The notes under the pieces are model-generated. The model did no database searches. It was not told the origin of the DNA and saw only the letters and a list, made by a program, of their open reading frames with translations. Positions 1 through 9,193 of a stretch of DNA of 64,000 bases are shown one piece after another. A program made the position numbers and the translations under genes. Source of the DNA: Sphingomonas sp. LaA6.9 (GTDB taxonomy: Bacteria; Pseudomonadota; Alphaproteobacteria; Sphingomonadales; Sphingomonadaceae). Every line of letters starts with the position of its first letter. Positions within the stretch are counted from its first letter, which is position 1. The stretch lies in NCBI RefSeq assembly GCF_022601895.1, contig NZ_JAKVIO010000006.1, forward strand, positions 62,001 to 126,000, in the 5' to 3' direction.

Positions 1-672
1 GTAGAGGATCGTCGCATTGGGCTGGGCGAGCAGCAACCCGGTCGGGTTTCCCGCCGCATCGCGGACGATCTCGCCGCCCGGCGGATTCGGAGTGTCCTTC
101 GTATAGCCGACAGCGCGCAGTGCGGCGGCGTTGAGCAAGGCGCGATCGTAAAGGTGGAGGATGAACACCGGCGTATCGGGTGCGGCTGCGTTTATTTCGT
201 CGATCGTCGGCAGGCGTTTTTCGGCGAACTGGTGCTCGGTGAAGCCGCCGACGACGCGCACCCATTGCGGCGGCGGGGTGTTCTCCGACTGCCGCTTCAG
301 CATCGCCATCGCATCGGCGAGCGTGGGAACGCCCTCCCAGCGCAGCTCCATATTGTAATTGAGGCCGCCGCGGATGACGTGGATATGGCTATCGATCAGG
401 CCCGGGATGAGGCGACGCCCCTTCGCATCGATGACATCGGCGCCGGGCCCCGCTGCGGCGCGCGCCTCGGCTTCGCTGCCGACAGCGAGAAATTCGCCGT
501 CGCGGATCGCGACCGCCTCGGCGACCGGATTGGCGCGGTCGAGCGTAGTCACCCGGGCGTTGACGATAAGAAGATCGGGCATGTTGGTCCTTCCACTGCG
601 GGCCCAGGCGTTGGTCGCGAGCAGCGCGGATGCGCCGCCCACCAGGATTGCACGGCGATCAGGGCCGGTCAT
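1..672 (-). CDS. YtcJ-type metal-dependent amidohydrolase, N-terminal 224 codons (partial)
   Basis: The reading frame runs off the left edge, so only the N-terminus is seen. A Tat-like or membrane-directing leader (DRRAILVGGAS, residues 5-15) precedes the small beta-sandwich and the first metal motif GLIDSHIHV (His96, His98), typical of amidohydrolase family 3 (YtcJ-like). Such enzymes hydrolyse C-N bonds of varied amides; the substrate is unknown. The start at 672 is preferred because AGGA lies about 9 nt upstream; an in-frame ATG at 681 abuts the same AGGA too closely. It is the last visible gene of a minus-strand operon with a XapX protein, a YcaC-like hydrolase, an alpha/beta hydrolase and a DoxX-like protein, which suggests degradation of a small amide or ester. 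Confidence 0.85.
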   Translation of the reverse strand, partial: MTGPDRRAILVGGASALLATNAWARSGRTNMPDLLIVNARVTTLDRANPVAEAVAIRDGEFLAVGSEAEARAAAGPGADVIDAKGRRLIPGLIDSHIHVIRGGLNYNMELRWEGVPTLADAMAMLKRQSENTPPPQWVRVVGGFTEHQFAEKRLPTIDEINAAAPDTPVFILHLYDRALLNAAALRAVGYTKDTPNPPGGEIVRDAAGNPTGLLLAQPNATILY

Positions 673-705
673 GGTGTCCATTCCTTTCCAGCAAGGCGGC
701 GCGCA

Positions 706-975
706 TCAGCTGCGCTCTTCGGACTGGTGCGGCTGCGCCGACGGCAATTGTCCCATGACATGTTCGGCGCAGTCGGTGCGGATATAGGCGGCCACCTCGT
801 CGCCCTTCATCAGCCGCTTGGCGACAGGGACGATCTGTTCGCCCAGGAGAATTCCGAGGAGACCGACGAGCGCGACCACCGGCGGAGCGGGCGAGCGGAC
901 ATTCAGGAACCCGTAGATTCCGCCGACGAGCAGGCCGACGGCGAGCGCGATCAGATAGGATTTGAAGTCAACCAT
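706..975 (-). CDS. XapX domain small membrane protein
   Basis: An 89-residue protein that is almost entirely the XapX (DUF1427) domain: two hydrophobic helices around the signature YGFLNVRSPAPPVVAL, followed by a second helix GLLGILLGEQ and a short soluble tail. The molecular function of XapX proteins is unknown; they are small inner-membrane proteins often encoded beside isochorismatase-like hydrolases, as here. The start at 975 has GGAG 7 nt upstream; a longer frame starting with TTG at 990 lacks this support. It sits between the YcaC-like hydrolase and the amidohydrolase, in the same direction and with short gaps, so it is probably co-transcribed with them. Confidence 0.85.
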   Translation of the reverse strand: MVDFKSYLIALAVGLLVGGIYGFLNVRSPAPPVVALVGLLGILLGEQIVPVAKRLMKGDEVAAYIRTDCAEHVMGQLPSAQPHQSEERS

Positions 976-1026
976 CACTGTTCTCCGCAAGGGGCTTCGC
1001 GCCGGGCGGTGCCCGGCGCGAAGGGA

Positions 1027-1710
1027 TCAGGCGGCGGGGACAGGGTCGAGCCGCGGTCCGTGCGTGACGCGTTCGTCGGCGCCGTGGACCATCGTATAGG
1101 CATAGTCGACGCCCATGCCATAGGCGCCGCTGTGCTCGCGCACGACCGCCATCACCGCGTCGTAGCTTTCCTTGCGCGCCCAATCGCGCTGCCATTCGAG
1201 CATCACCTGCTGCCAGGTCACGGGGACGATGCCGACCTGGATCATGCGCTGCATCGCATAATCATGTGCGGCCTGGCTAGTCCCGCCCGAGGCGTCTTCG
1301 ACCATGTAGATTTCGTAGCCGCCCTCGAGCATCGCCGAAAGCGCGAAACCATTGTTGCACACTTCGGTCCACAGGCCCGAGACGATGACCTTTTTCTGGC
1401 CGTTCCTGGCGAGCGCGTCGCGTACCTTCTGGTCGTCCCAACTGTTCATCGAGGTGCGCTCGAGAATTGGATGATCGGGAAAGACCGCCAGAAGCTCGGG
1501 ATAGGTATGACCCGAGAATCCCATCGTCTCGACCGTCGTGATCGTTGTGGGGATACCGAATATCTTCGCCGACTTGGCGAGGGCGACGACGTTGTTCTTC
1601 AACGTCTGACGGTCGATCGACTGGACGCCAAAGGCCATTTGGGGCTGTTGATCGATGAAGATCAACTGGCAGTTCGTGGGCGTGAGCAGTTCGAGCTTGG
1701 GATCGGTCAT
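1027..1710 (-). CDS. YcaC-like cysteine hydrolase (isochorismatase superfamily)
   Basis: A 227-residue isochorismatase-fold hydrolase. The triad is visible as Asp20 (IFIDQQ), Arg85 (ERTSMNSWDD, where most relatives use Lys) and Cys118 (GLWTEVCNN). The Asp/Arg/Cys pattern and the NSWDD segment match E. coli YcaC rather than nicotinamidase. YcaC-type proteins are cytoplasmic oligomers of uncertain substrate. The ATG is preceded by AGGAG at about 7 nt. The gene begins 16 nt after the alpha/beta hydrolase stop and precedes the XapX gene, consistent with a single transcript. The fold and class are secure; the substrate is not. Confidence 0.88.
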   Translation of the reverse strand: MTDPKLELLTPTNCQLIFIDQQPQMAFGVQSIDRQTLKNNVVALAKSAKIFGIPTTITTVETMGFSGHTYPELLAVFPDHPILERTSMNSWDDQKVRDALARNGQKKVIVSGLWTEVCNNGFALSAMLEGGYEIYMVEDASGGTSQAAHDYAMQRMIQVGIVPVTWQQVMLEWQRDWARKESYDAVMAVVREHSGAYGMGVDYAYTMVHGADERVTHGPRLDPVPAA

Positions 1711-1726
1711 GCCGGGTCTCCTTGGT

Positions 1727-2710
1727 TCAGGCTTTTACAAATGCGAGAAGGTCGGGGTTGATGGTGTCGGGATGCGTCGTGCACATGCCGTGGGGCAGCC
1801 CCTTGTAAGTCTTGAGCGTGCCCTGCTTGAGCAGTTTCGCTGAGAGCGGCGCGGAATCCGCATACGGCACGATCTGGTCGTCATCGCCGTGCATGACGAG
1901 CGTCGGCACCGCGATTGCCTTCAGATCCTCGGTGAAGTCGGTCTCCGAAAAGGCCTTGATGCAGTCGTAATGCGCCTTGGCGCCGCCCATCATTCCCTGC
2001 CGCCACCAATTCTCGATGACGCCCTGGCTCACCTTCGCACCCGGCCGGTTGAAACCGTAGAAGGGCCCCGAGGGCACATCGAGGAAGAACTGCGCGCGAT
2101 TGGCGACGAGCGCGGCCCGGAACCCGTCGAACACCTCGATCGGCAGGCCGCCGGGGTTCGCCGGCGTCTTGACCATGATCGGTGGCACGGCGCCGATCAG
2201 CACGGCTTTGGCGACGCGGCCAGGTCTGGCGCGCGCGACGTAGCGCGCAACCTCGCCGCCGCCGGTCGAATGGCCGATGTGCACCGCGCCCTTCAGGTCG
2301 AGATGATCGGCCAGCGCCGCGACGTCGGCGGCATAGGTGTCCATCTCATTACCGGTGTCCGTCTGCGTCGAGCGGCCGTGGCCGCGCCGGTCGTGCGCGA
2401 TGACGCGGTAGCCCTGCAGCCGGAAGAACATCATCTGATTGTCCCAGTCGTCCGCCGACAGGGGCCAGCCGTGATGGAAGACGATGGGCGTGGCATCCTT
2501 CGGCCCCCAGTCCTTGTAAAAGATCGAAACGCCGTCGGGGGTTGTCACATAGTCCTGGGTCATCCGGGTATCTCCTGTCGTTGATGAGGCGGAAGGTGGC
2601 TGGGCCAAAAGGGCGCCGGGCCCGACGACCGCAGCAAGGGCGATTGCGGTCGCCGTTCCGGCGGCTCCGCCGATGACTTGCCGGCGTTCCAGGTGCGGTC
2701 CGTCGAGCAT
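1727..2710 (-). CDS. Tat-signal alpha/beta hydrolase, non-haem chloroperoxidase-like
   Basis: An alpha/beta hydrolase with nucleophile elbow GHSTGGG, acid HGDDDQIVP and catalytic His in LPHGM, the pattern of cofactor-free haloperoxidase/esterase enzymes. With the start at 2710 it carries a twin-arginine leader (ERRQVIGG followed by a hydrophobic stretch ending GALLAQ), so the long form should go to the periplasm. A second ATG at 2563 has an excellent AGGAG 8 nt upstream and would give a normal 278-residue cytosolic enzyme. The 2710 start is itself preceded by GGGAG. Either both forms are made or one start dominates. It lies second in the operon that begins with the DoxX-like gene. Confidence 0.85.
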   Translation of the reverse strand: MLDGPHLERRQVIGGAAGTATAIALAAVVGPGALLAQPPSASSTTGDTRMTQDYVTTPDGVSIFYKDWGPKDATPIVFHHGWPLSADDWDNQMMFFRLQGYRVIAHDRRGHGRSTQTDTGNEMDTYAADVAALADHLDLKGAVHIGHSTGGGEVARYVARARPGRVAKAVLIGAVPPIMVKTPANPGGLPIEVFDGFRAALVANRAQFFLDVPSGPFYGFNRPGAKVSQGVIENWWRQGMMGGAKAHYDCIKAFSETDFTEDLKAIAVPTLVMHGDDDQIVPYADSAPLSAKLLKQGTLKTYKGLPHGMCTTHPDTINPDLLAFVKA

Positions 2711-2759
2711 GTTTGCTTCTCCCATTTTCGTACCCGCCAGGCCTTCCTCGCGGGCGGCC

Positions 2760-3110
2760 CTATTCCAGCGCTATGACCTTGCGGCCGAAGATCCGCGCGT
2801 CGATCGAGTAACCGCCCGCGCCGATCATCGAGAGCGCGAGCGATGCGAGCCCGTGCAACAGCGCGAACAAACCGAGCTGCCCGCCAATATCTGCACCGAT
2901 CAGCGCCGCTGCGATCAGTCCGCACGCGCCCGCGATCCGTGTCAGGGCGCCCAGTACGAGCATCGCAACGATCAGAAGTACCGGCCACTCCACCCAGGGC
3001 GCGGCGGCAAGTGTCGCGCCGACGGCCAGCGCCGCGGCCACCGACAGGCGGAGAAGTAAGAGAGCCCATCCAACCAGCCCCGTCGGATACTGAAAGAAGC
3101 TCCTGGTCAT
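2760..3110 (-). CDS. DoxX-like four-helix membrane protein
   Basis: A 116-residue integral membrane protein with about four hydrophobic helices (roughly 13-35, 40-60, 62-80 and 82-100) and the small-residue-rich pattern of the DoxX family. Members are inner-membrane proteins whose roles are poorly defined, ranging from quinol oxidase subunit to redox partners. It is the first gene of the minus-strand operon and diverges from the histidine kinase gene, so the 146-bp space between them probably carries both promoters. The ribosome-binding site is weak (AGG close to the ATG). The family assignment rests on size, topology and the [11 protein letters not shown] segment, not a catalytic motif. Confidence 0.65.
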   Translation of the reverse strand: MTRSFFQYPTGLVGWALLLLRLSVAAALAVGATLAAAPWVEWPVLLIVAMLVLGALTRIAGACGLIAAALIGADIGGQLGLFALLHGLASLALSMIGAGGYSIDARIFGRKVIALE

Positions 3111-3183
3111 GACCTGAGATTAGGAATGGCACCCCGGCTTCGCTACGCCGGAAAGGGGGGTAGAACAGTAACTCTTTCGGGTT

Positions 3184-3199
3184 TGCCGTGCGCACGGCA
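3184..3199. promoter_or_regulatory. Perfect 16-bp palindrome in divergent promoter region
   Basis: TGCCGTGCGCACGGCA is a perfect inverted repeat midway between the DoxX-like operon and the two-component system. Its position suits an operator for a dimeric regulator such as the neighbouring LuxR-type response regulator. The binding role is inference; a palindrome of this size can occur by chance about once in a window this long. Confidence 0.4.
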
Positions 3200-3256
3200 G
3201 ACGGGGCATGGCCGCTCCCAATCGACACCGTCTGCGAGGAGATATAGGACATCGGC

Positions 3257-6200
3257 ATGCGCGGCGGGGGACGATCATGCGTTTGGATCATCGGCGCGCT
3301 CATGCTCGCTGCCAACCCGCCTGCACGCGCGCTCGATCCGCAACGGGGCCTCGGCCAGCTCCATCACACCGCCTGGACGATCGAGGATGGTGCGCCGCCC
3401 GATATCTGGGCGCTCGCGCAATCGGCGGATGGCTATCTTTGGCTCGGAACAGGCGGTGGACTCTACCGGTTCGATGGCGTGCGGTTCGAAGAATTCCGGC
3501 CTGTCGCGGGCGAAAGCTTGCCATCGGCGAACATCAACGCCTTGTTCGCCGATCCCCAGGGCGATTTGTGGATCGGCTTTGAAGCAGGTCAGATATCGAG
3601 GCTTCGCGGTGGAAGGCTGACCACATTTTCGCCCGGGGTAGCTGGCGCGTCGGTGCTGCAGATCGCCGGGGGCCGGAACAACGACATTTGGGCCGCCCTG
3701 ATGGGGCGCCGCCGAGGCGGGCTGGCGCGCTATGCGAACGGTCGGTGGACAATGGTCGGGCAAAGCCGGGGGCTTCCGCCTGGCGGCGTGTCGAGCGTGC
3801 TCGCTGCGCGCGACGGATCGATCTGGGCGGCGACAGGCGGCTGGCTCTGGGTGCTGCGGCCGAAGGCGCGAACATTCGAACGAACGGGGGAGCCCGCTCT
3901 CGAACGCGCGCGCATCTTTCAGGCCCGCGATGGCCGTATCTGGCTGTCGCCCGGCGGGGCGCTGCCTGTTCATGCGATCGCTCCTGCGCTTCAACCGGCA
4001 GGCGTGAAAGGCGCACCGCCCGGCCCGGTCTCACCCAGCCTCGAGGGCAGCGGCGAGCCGATCTGGGTCGATCGCGACAACGTCCTCTGGGGCGCGCGCA
4101 CGCGCGGCGGCATCTTCCGGATTGCGGCAGCGCGGCGTAGCGCGACGGATCGTGCTTCGCTTCACCCATCCGTCGAGAGATTCACCTTGGGCGACGGACT
4201 GAGTTCGGACATCGCCAGTCCGCTGCTTGAAGATCGTGAGGGGAATATCTGGGTCGGCACCAATCTCGGCCTCGATCGTTTCCGGCAAACCAATACGGTC
4301 GCGGCGCCAGGCTTGCCGGCCACGTCACGTCAGGGCTTCCAGGCGGCGGCAGGCCAGAACGGCACGGTCTATGTGCTCACCGGCGACAGGTTGTTCAAAG
4401 TCCATGCCGATCGCGAGGCTGAACCGATCGCCCGCCTCGAAGGACGGCCCAGATCGCTTTATGTCGACCGGTCGAACGGAGTCTGGGTGGGCTTCGAACA
4501 CGGCTTCGCCCGTCTCGAAGGTTCGCGATTGCGCTTCGTCACGCTTCCGGGCGGCGTCAAGGGCGGCGTTGTCGGGTGGCTGGAGACCAGCGGCGGGCTT
4601 CTCTGCGCTTCGGTGCTCGATCAAGGCGTCTTCTGCAAGGACGCGAAGGGGTGGGAGCGCGCTCCGGCACCGCTCGGCACCCTGCGGCGGGCGCCCGTAC
4701 AAATGGTTTCCGACGCCGGGGAGCGGCTATGGCTCAACTATGAAGATCATCTGGTATTGCTCGACGGGGCGCGCCAGACGGTCTTTTCGGGGAAAGACGG
4801 TCTGACGGTCGGCAGCATCGAAATTGTCGCGGCGGTCGACGACGAGGTCTATGCGGTTGGCGACTTCGGCGTCGCGCGTTTCGACGGGCGGCGCTTCCAG
4901 ACACTGCGGTCGGATCGGCATCCGCTGCTGAGCCGGCTTTCGGGGATTGCAAAGGGCGCCGACGGTGCGATCTGGCTGAATGGCCTCAAAGGGGTGGTCC
5001 GGGTGACGGCCGCGGACATGGCGTCGGCCTTCGCCGATCCCGGCCGCCCGGTGCGCACGGCGCTCTTCGATCTCGATGACGGGCTGCCGGGGGTCGCGCA
5101 ACAGGATTCGAATACGCCTACCGTGATCTCGACGACCGACGGCAAGCTGTGGTTCGTAACCAGTCATGGCGTCGCGTGGATGGATCCCCGGCATCTCTCG
5201 CGAAATCCCCTCCCACCTCCGGTGTCGATCACCCGGCTCGTCGCCGCGGGGCAATCATTCGCGGGGCTTTCGGCGATCGACCTTCCTGCCGGGACGACCA
5301 GCTTTCAGATCGATTATACGGCGCTTAGTCTCGCGATACCCGACCGCGTGCGCTTCCGTTACCAGCTCGAGACCATCGATGCGGGATGGGTCGATCCCGG
5401 GTTGCGGCGGCAGGCCTTCTACACCGGCCTTGGACCTGGTCGCTATCGTTTCCGGGTCATCGCCGCCAACAATGATGGCGTCTGGAACCGGACGGGCGCG
5501 ACGCTGACAGTCGTCATTCCCCCGACCTTCGCCCAGAGCATCTGGTTCAAGATCATCATCGCCGGCGCGCTGCTCGCTGGCGGCTGGCTGCTCTACTCGA
5601 TGCGAATGCGTCAGGTCGCATCGACGATCCGGCTGCAACTTGAAGAACGTCTGCGCGAGCGCGAACGTATCGCGCGCGAGCTCCATGACACCTTGCTGCA
5701 GGGCTTTCAGGGCCTGGTATATCGATTCCAGTCGGCGATCGACATGCTCCCGGCGTCGCATCGCGCGCGCGCCAATCTGGAGGAAGCGCTGGATCTCGCC
5801 GACACAGCGCTCGCAGAAGGGCGCGACCGGGTGCGCAACCTTCGGACCGGACCGACCGACGACGATGTCGCGCAGCATTTCGCCGGCACGGCCGCGCACA
5901 GCGCACCGACGAATGCGGGCGCGTTCCAGCTTGTCACCGAGGGGCATCCGCGTCCGCTGCACCCGGTCGTCCGCGCCGAAATCCTCCGTATCGGAGACGA
6001 GGCCATTCTCAATGCGATCCGTCATTCCGCCGCTCAGAAGATCGTGGTGAGCATCGTCTATCATTCACGCGAATTCCTGTTGCAAATTGCCGATAACGGG
6101 GTTGGAATCGCGCCCGAGCTGATCGCCCGCGGAGGGCGGCATAACCATTTCGGGATGACGGGGATGCGCGAGCGGGCCGAGGTTGTCCGGGGCAGCTTTT

Positions 6201-6325
6201 CGATCGCGAGCCGACCCGGCGGCGGCACCCAGGTGACACTGACGGTGCCGGCATCCATAGCCTATGTGCACAAGGCGCGGGGCGGCAAGCGCCTCTTCCG
6301 TTGCCGCTTGCCGCTCGGGGATTGA
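3257..6325 (+). CDS. Two-component histidine kinase with beta-propeller sensor (Reg_prop, Y_Y_Y, HisKA_3)
   Basis: A 1022-residue sensor kinase. A signal peptide (about residues 1-25, ending PARA) is followed by a large periplasmic beta-propeller with repeated blades such as GYLWLGTGGGLYRFDG and GNIWVGTNLGLDRF. A Y_Y_Y immunoglobulin-like domain then leads to one transmembrane helix near 763-783. The cytoplasmic part has a HisKA_3 dimerisation helix with phospho-acceptor His810 (ARELHDTLLQGF) and a HATPase with NGVGI and GGGTQV boxes. The ATG has AGGA about 7 nt upstream. The response regulator starts 3 nt after the stop, so the two form a cognate pair. It probably senses a small ligand and controls the divergent hydrolase operon; that target is inference. 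Confidence 0.93.
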   Translation: MRGGGRSCVWIIGALMLAANPPARALDPQRGLGQLHHTAWTIEDGAPPDIWALAQSADGYLWLGTGGGLYRFDGVRFEEFRPVAGESLPSANINALFADPQGDLWIGFEAGQISRLRGGRLTTFSPGVAGASVLQIAGGRNNDIWAALMGRRRGGLARYANGRWTMVGQSRGLPPGGVSSVLAARDGSIWAATGGWLWVLRPKARTFERTGEPALERARIFQARDGRIWLSPGGALPVHAIAPALQPAGVKGAPPGPVSPSLEGSGEPIWVDRDNVLWGARTRGGIFRIAAARRSATDRASLHPSVERFTLGDGLSSDIASPLLEDREGNIWVGTNLGLDRFRQTNTVAAPGLPATSRQGFQAAAGQNGTVYVLTGDRLFKVHADREAEPIARLEGRPRSLYVDRSNGVWVGFEHGFARLEGSRLRFVTLPGGVKGGVVGWLETSGGLLCASVLDQGVFCKDAKGWERAPAPLGTLRRAPVQMVSDAGERLWLNYEDHLVLLDGARQTVFSGKDGLTVGSIEIVAAVDDEVYAVGDFGVARFDGRRFQTLRSDRHPLLSRLSGIAKGADGAIWLNGLKGVVRVTAADMASAFADPGRPVRTALFDLDDGLPGVAQQDSNTPTVISTTDGKLWFVTSHGVAWMDPRHLSRNPLPPPVSITRLVAAGQSFAGLSAIDLPAGTTSFQIDYTALSLAIPDRVRFRYQLETIDAGWVDPGLRRQAFYTGLGPGRYRFRVIAANNDGVWNRTGATLTVVIPPTFAQSIWFKIIIAGALLAGGWLLYSMRMRQVASTIRLQLEERLRERERIARELHDTLLQGFQGLVYRFQSAIDMLPASHRARANLEEALDLADTALAEGRDRVRNLRTGPTDDDVAQHFAGTAAHSAPTNAGAFQLVTEGHPRPLHPVVRAEILRIGDEAILNAIRHSAAQKIVVSIVYHSREFLLQIADNGVGIAPELIARGGRHNHFGMTGMRERAEVVRGSFSIASRPGGGTQVTLTVPASIAYVHKARGGKRLFRCRLPLGD

Positions 6326-6328
6326 AGG

Positions 6329-6967
6329 ATGGCCGCACCAAAACGGGCTCGTACCATCAAGCTGATGACGGTCGACGATCATCCGTTGCTTCGCGATGGC
6401 CTCGCAGCGCTCATCCAGCCCCAGCCCGATATCGAACTGGTCGCCGAAGCTTCGAACGGTGTCGAGGCCGTCGAGTTCTTTCGTCGTTTTCGGCCCGATG
6501 TGACGCTGATGGATCTGCAGATGCCGCTAATGGGCGGAATCGAGACGATCGCGGCCATTCGCGCCGAATTCGCCGCCGCGCGGATTATAGTCCTCACGAC
6601 CTACGCTGATGAGAACAAGGCCGTGCGCGCGCTCAAGGCGGGGGCCGTCGGCTATCTGCTCAAGAATGCGGTGCGCCGGGAGTTGCTCGACACGATTCGG
6701 GCGGTGCATGCCGGACAACGCCGGGTTCCTCCGGACATCGCGTGCGAGATTGCGGCTCATCTCGGAGACGAAGAACTGAGCGACCGGGAGATTTCGGTGC
6801 TTCAACTCGCCGCCGGCGGCAACGCCAACAAGCAGATCGCATGGCAGCTCTCGATCTCGGAGGATACCGTGAAAGCGCATATGAAGAGCATCTTCGCCAA
6901 GCTCGATGCGTCCGACCGGGCGCACGCCGTCGCGATCGCGGCCAGGCGCGGTTTCATCGAAATTTAG
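6329..6967 (+). CDS. NarL/FixJ-family response regulator
   Basis: A 212-residue regulator with a receiver domain (acidic pair in VDDHP, phospho-acceptor Asp62 in LMDLQMP, conserved Lys112 in LLKNA) and a C-terminal LuxR-type helix-turn-helix (LSDREISVLQLAAGG through EDTVKAHMKSIFAKL). Phosphorylation by the kinase encoded immediately upstream should promote dimerisation and DNA binding. The start codon lies just after the kinase stop and uses a ribosome-binding site inside the kinase 3' end, which implies translational coupling. No other target operon is visible, so the divergent DoxX-hydrolase operon is the natural candidate. A weak GCCTGCC/GGCAGGC inverted repeat follows the stop. Confidence 0.95.
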   Translation: MAAPKRARTIKLMTVDDHPLLRDGLAALIQPQPDIELVAEASNGVEAVEFFRRFRPDVTLMDLQMPLMGGIETIAAIRAEFAAARIIVLTTYADENKAVRALKAGAVGYLLKNAVRRELLDTIRAVHAGQRRVPPDIACEIAAHLGDEELSDREISVLQLAAGGNANKQIAWQLSISEDTVKAHMKSIFAKLDASDRAHAVAIAARRGFIEI

Positions 6968-7090
6968 CCTGCCATCTCGCGGACACGCCCGAGGACGGCA
7001 GGCATTTGTCCGTTTCGACGGTTCCGTTTTCACGTCGATGAAGCCGCCGCGCACAGAGCGAACCATCTCATACCGAGGATGTCATCAGGT

Positions 7091-8626
7091 CTAGGCCGCC
7101 AGTTTGACGGTCGATGCAGGCGCGTTTTCGACCCGGAATTCGTCGGCAAGGGCTGCGAGGTTGATGACCTCGCTCATCAGGTTCAGAGTGGCGGCCGAGC
7201 CTTCCTCGGCCATAGCTGCATTACCCTGGACCGCGCCGATCATAGAGGAGAGCGTGGACGTAATCTCGTTGAGCGTATGCGCTTGCGTCTTGTTGTCTTC
7301 GGTCATTCCATCCACCAAAGCGTGGACCGAACTGAAATTGCCCGAAATGTTCACCAGAGCAGTATCGACGCGGCGGACCGCCTCGGCCGCTGAACCGATA
7401 TCGGCCTGCGTGACGGTCAACTGGTCGCGCGCGTGCTTCGCCTCTTCTTCGGCGCGCATGGCCAGCGCCGAAACCAGATCGGCCACGACCGCGAAGCCGC
7501 GGCCGGCATCGCCGGCCCGTCCGGCTTCGACTGCAGCGTTCATGGCCAGCACGCGTGTCTGGAAGGCGATCTTGTCCACGCCTTCGATCACCGCGTCGAT
7601 GCCGATCGCGCTTTCGCGTATGCGCCGCATTGCTACCACGGCTTCTTCCGTCACTGCGCGGCCGTGCGCCATGGCATCGCCGGCGAGATTGGCCTGCTCC
7701 TGCATGCGGTCGCCACCGACCGCGATGTCCCGGAGCCGCTCGTCAAGTTCGCCGACCGCAGCCGAAATCTGTTCGAGCGACGCGGCGCTGGTTTCCGACT
7801 GACGGGAAAGCGCACGTGATGCGTCGGTGATCCCCTCGGTGCTGGCCCGGATGCTGATGATGCCGCGCGACAGGCTGCCCGCGAGCAGCCCCAGCTTTTC
7901 GACTGCGCTGTTGAACGATTGCCGGAGCGCCCCGTATCCTGCGGGGAAATCCTGCCCGATGCGGACGGTGAGATCGCCGCCGGCAAGTCCGTCGAGTCCG
8001 TCGCCGAGCAATGCGACCGTGCGGTTGAGTGCTTCTGCCTGATTAGCCTGCTCCGCCCGGGCTTTCGCCTCGACCGCCGATCGAGCCTTCGCCTCCGCTT
8101 CGACATGGTGCAGCAGATCGACGACCTTGGCCGCTATCCAGCACAGCGTCGCGGCCTCGGCTAGCAGAATCACGGCGTGAAGCAGGATGCGCCAGAGATT
8201 GCCCTCGCCGAAGAACACCCAGGTCGGCACGAGCAGGCCGAAGACGAGATGATGGACGGCCACGACGGCTGTTGCCGCCATCAAGGCGCGGCGATCGCAC
8301 AGTACCGAGATCATCGCGAGCACGGCAAAGAAGATCATGTGCAGATCGACCTGCCACACATGACCTTCGAACAACTGTAGCAGTAGCGCCGGAGCGGCGG
8401 CCACCGTGGCGCTGACCCACATCCGCGCCGCGCAGCCCTGGTCGCCGCGCATCACCAGCCATGTGGGATAGACGGGTAGCAGCAGGGCCGGCGCTATCGT
8501 CCAATATTTGTCTCCTCCCATGAAGAATGCGCCGAGAATGGCGACCAGGCAGAGGGTGTATAGAAGAACGGTGAGCAGACGCAGGCCGTTGCGGCGGACG
8601 GTGCCGAGAGACAGGGTGTTCATCAT
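7091..8626 (-). CDS. Methyl-accepting chemotaxis protein with six-helix membrane sensor
   Basis: A 511-residue chemoreceptor. About six transmembrane helices (17-36, 44-58, 72-86, 96-110, 115-138, 147-167) replace the usual periplasmic ligand domain, as in MASE-like sensors. A coiled coil and HAMP-like linker (190-250) and the signalling domain follow. The hairpin tip is clear at about 349-390 ([19 protein letters not shown], then [10 protein letters not shown]). It should couple through CheW to a CheA kinase, but no che genes lie in the window. The ATG at 8626 overlaps the stop of the upstream small gene as ATGA, so the two are translationally coupled. The in-frame extension upstream of 8626 is not coding-like. 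Confidence 0.9.
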   Translation of the reverse strand: MMNTLSLGTVRRNGLRLLTVLLYTLCLVAILGAFFMGGDKYWTIAPALLLPVYPTWLVMRGDQGCAARMWVSATVAAAPALLLQLFEGHVWQVDLHMIFFAVLAMISVLCDRRALMAATAVVAVHHLVFGLLVPTWVFFGEGNLWRILLHAVILLAEAATLCWIAAKVVDLLHHVEAEAKARSAVEAKARAEQANQAEALNRTVALLGDGLDGLAGGDLTVRIGQDFPAGYGALRQSFNSAVEKLGLLAGSLSRGIISIRASTEGITDASRALSRQSETSAASLEQISAAVGELDERLRDIAVGGDRMQEQANLAGDAMAHGRAVTEEAVVAMRRIRESAIGIDAVIEGVDKIAFQTRVLAMNAAVEAGRAGDAGRGFAVVADLVSALAMRAEEEAKHARDQLTVTQADIGSAAEAVRRVDTALVNISGNFSSVHALVDGMTEDNKTQAHTLNEITSTLSSMIGAVQGNAAMAEEGSAATLNLMSEVINLAALADEFRVENAPASTVKLAA

Positions 8627-9039
8627 CGTTTTCCAGGGACAGTCGCTTGCTCGGGCGCCTCCCCGCATGCGGCGGGGGTGGCGGCAAGCAGCAGCTTTTG
8701 ATTGGTGAGGGCGGGAACAAGCAACGACGACCGTTCGCCGTGGATGACATAGGATCCGGGCAATGGACCGGGGCCGAGCAGGCGGGCGCCATGCCTTGTC
8801 GCCCAGGCGGCGGTCTGACCCGGCGATGCCAGCTCCAGGGGGACGGCCAGCATCTGGCCGCTGGCCGGCGGAGCAATCCATACCGCGGTCAGCGCCAAGA
8901 GCACGATCAGATGGAGAGTGCGCAACAAGCGGGAAATTCCGTCGCGTGAACGGATCTCGTCGTCATGATCGAGAGCTTTGGAGGCGGCTGGACAGGACGG
9001 ACACTGCCCGAAACGCGTTGTCCCGCAATCAGGACTCAT
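8623..9039 (-). CDS. Hypothetical 138-aa protein with one N-terminal membrane helix, coupled to the chemoreceptor
   Basis: I recognise no family. The protein has a basic, Cys-containing N-terminal segment, one hydrophobic helix at about 42-57 ([15 protein letters not shown]) and then about 75 residues of small extracytoplasmic-looking sequence containing one further Cys near the end (AACGEAPE). The stop codon overlaps the chemoreceptor start as ATGA, which is the main evidence that it is a real gene in the same operon. The start at 9039 has only a weak GGAT upstream. A role as an accessory or ligand-binding partner of the receptor is possible but is only inference. Confidence 0.55.
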   Translation of the reverse strand: MSPDCGTTRFGQCPSCPAASKALDHDDEIRSRDGISRLLRTLHLIVLLALTAVWIAPPASGQMLAVPLELASPGQTAAWATRHGARLLGPGPLPGSYVIHGERSSLLVPALTNQKLLLAATPAACGEAPEQATVPGKR

Positions 9040-9193
9040 GTGCTTGCATCCATATCGAACCTGCCGGACGTGCTTGCCCGCTTACGAATTATAGGACGTT
9101 TGAAGGTGAACGAGCCCAATTCTTCTTAAAAGGATTGGGGACGCGTTGATTACCGTGAGTTGCCGCCGGAGGCAGAGAAAAAGGAAAATTGAC

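Noticed and set aside
154-1761. 535-codon plus-strand frame at the left end
   Set aside because: It is antisense to three genes with clear family motifs (amidohydrolase, XapX, YcaC-like) and has no domain.
9121-9192. Short frame ending DYRELPPEAEKKEN just before the HTH_37 remnant, considered as the C-terminus of a toxin gene
   Set aside because: An in-frame stop lies only 20 codons upstream, and the residues do not convincingly match HigB or RelE toxins.
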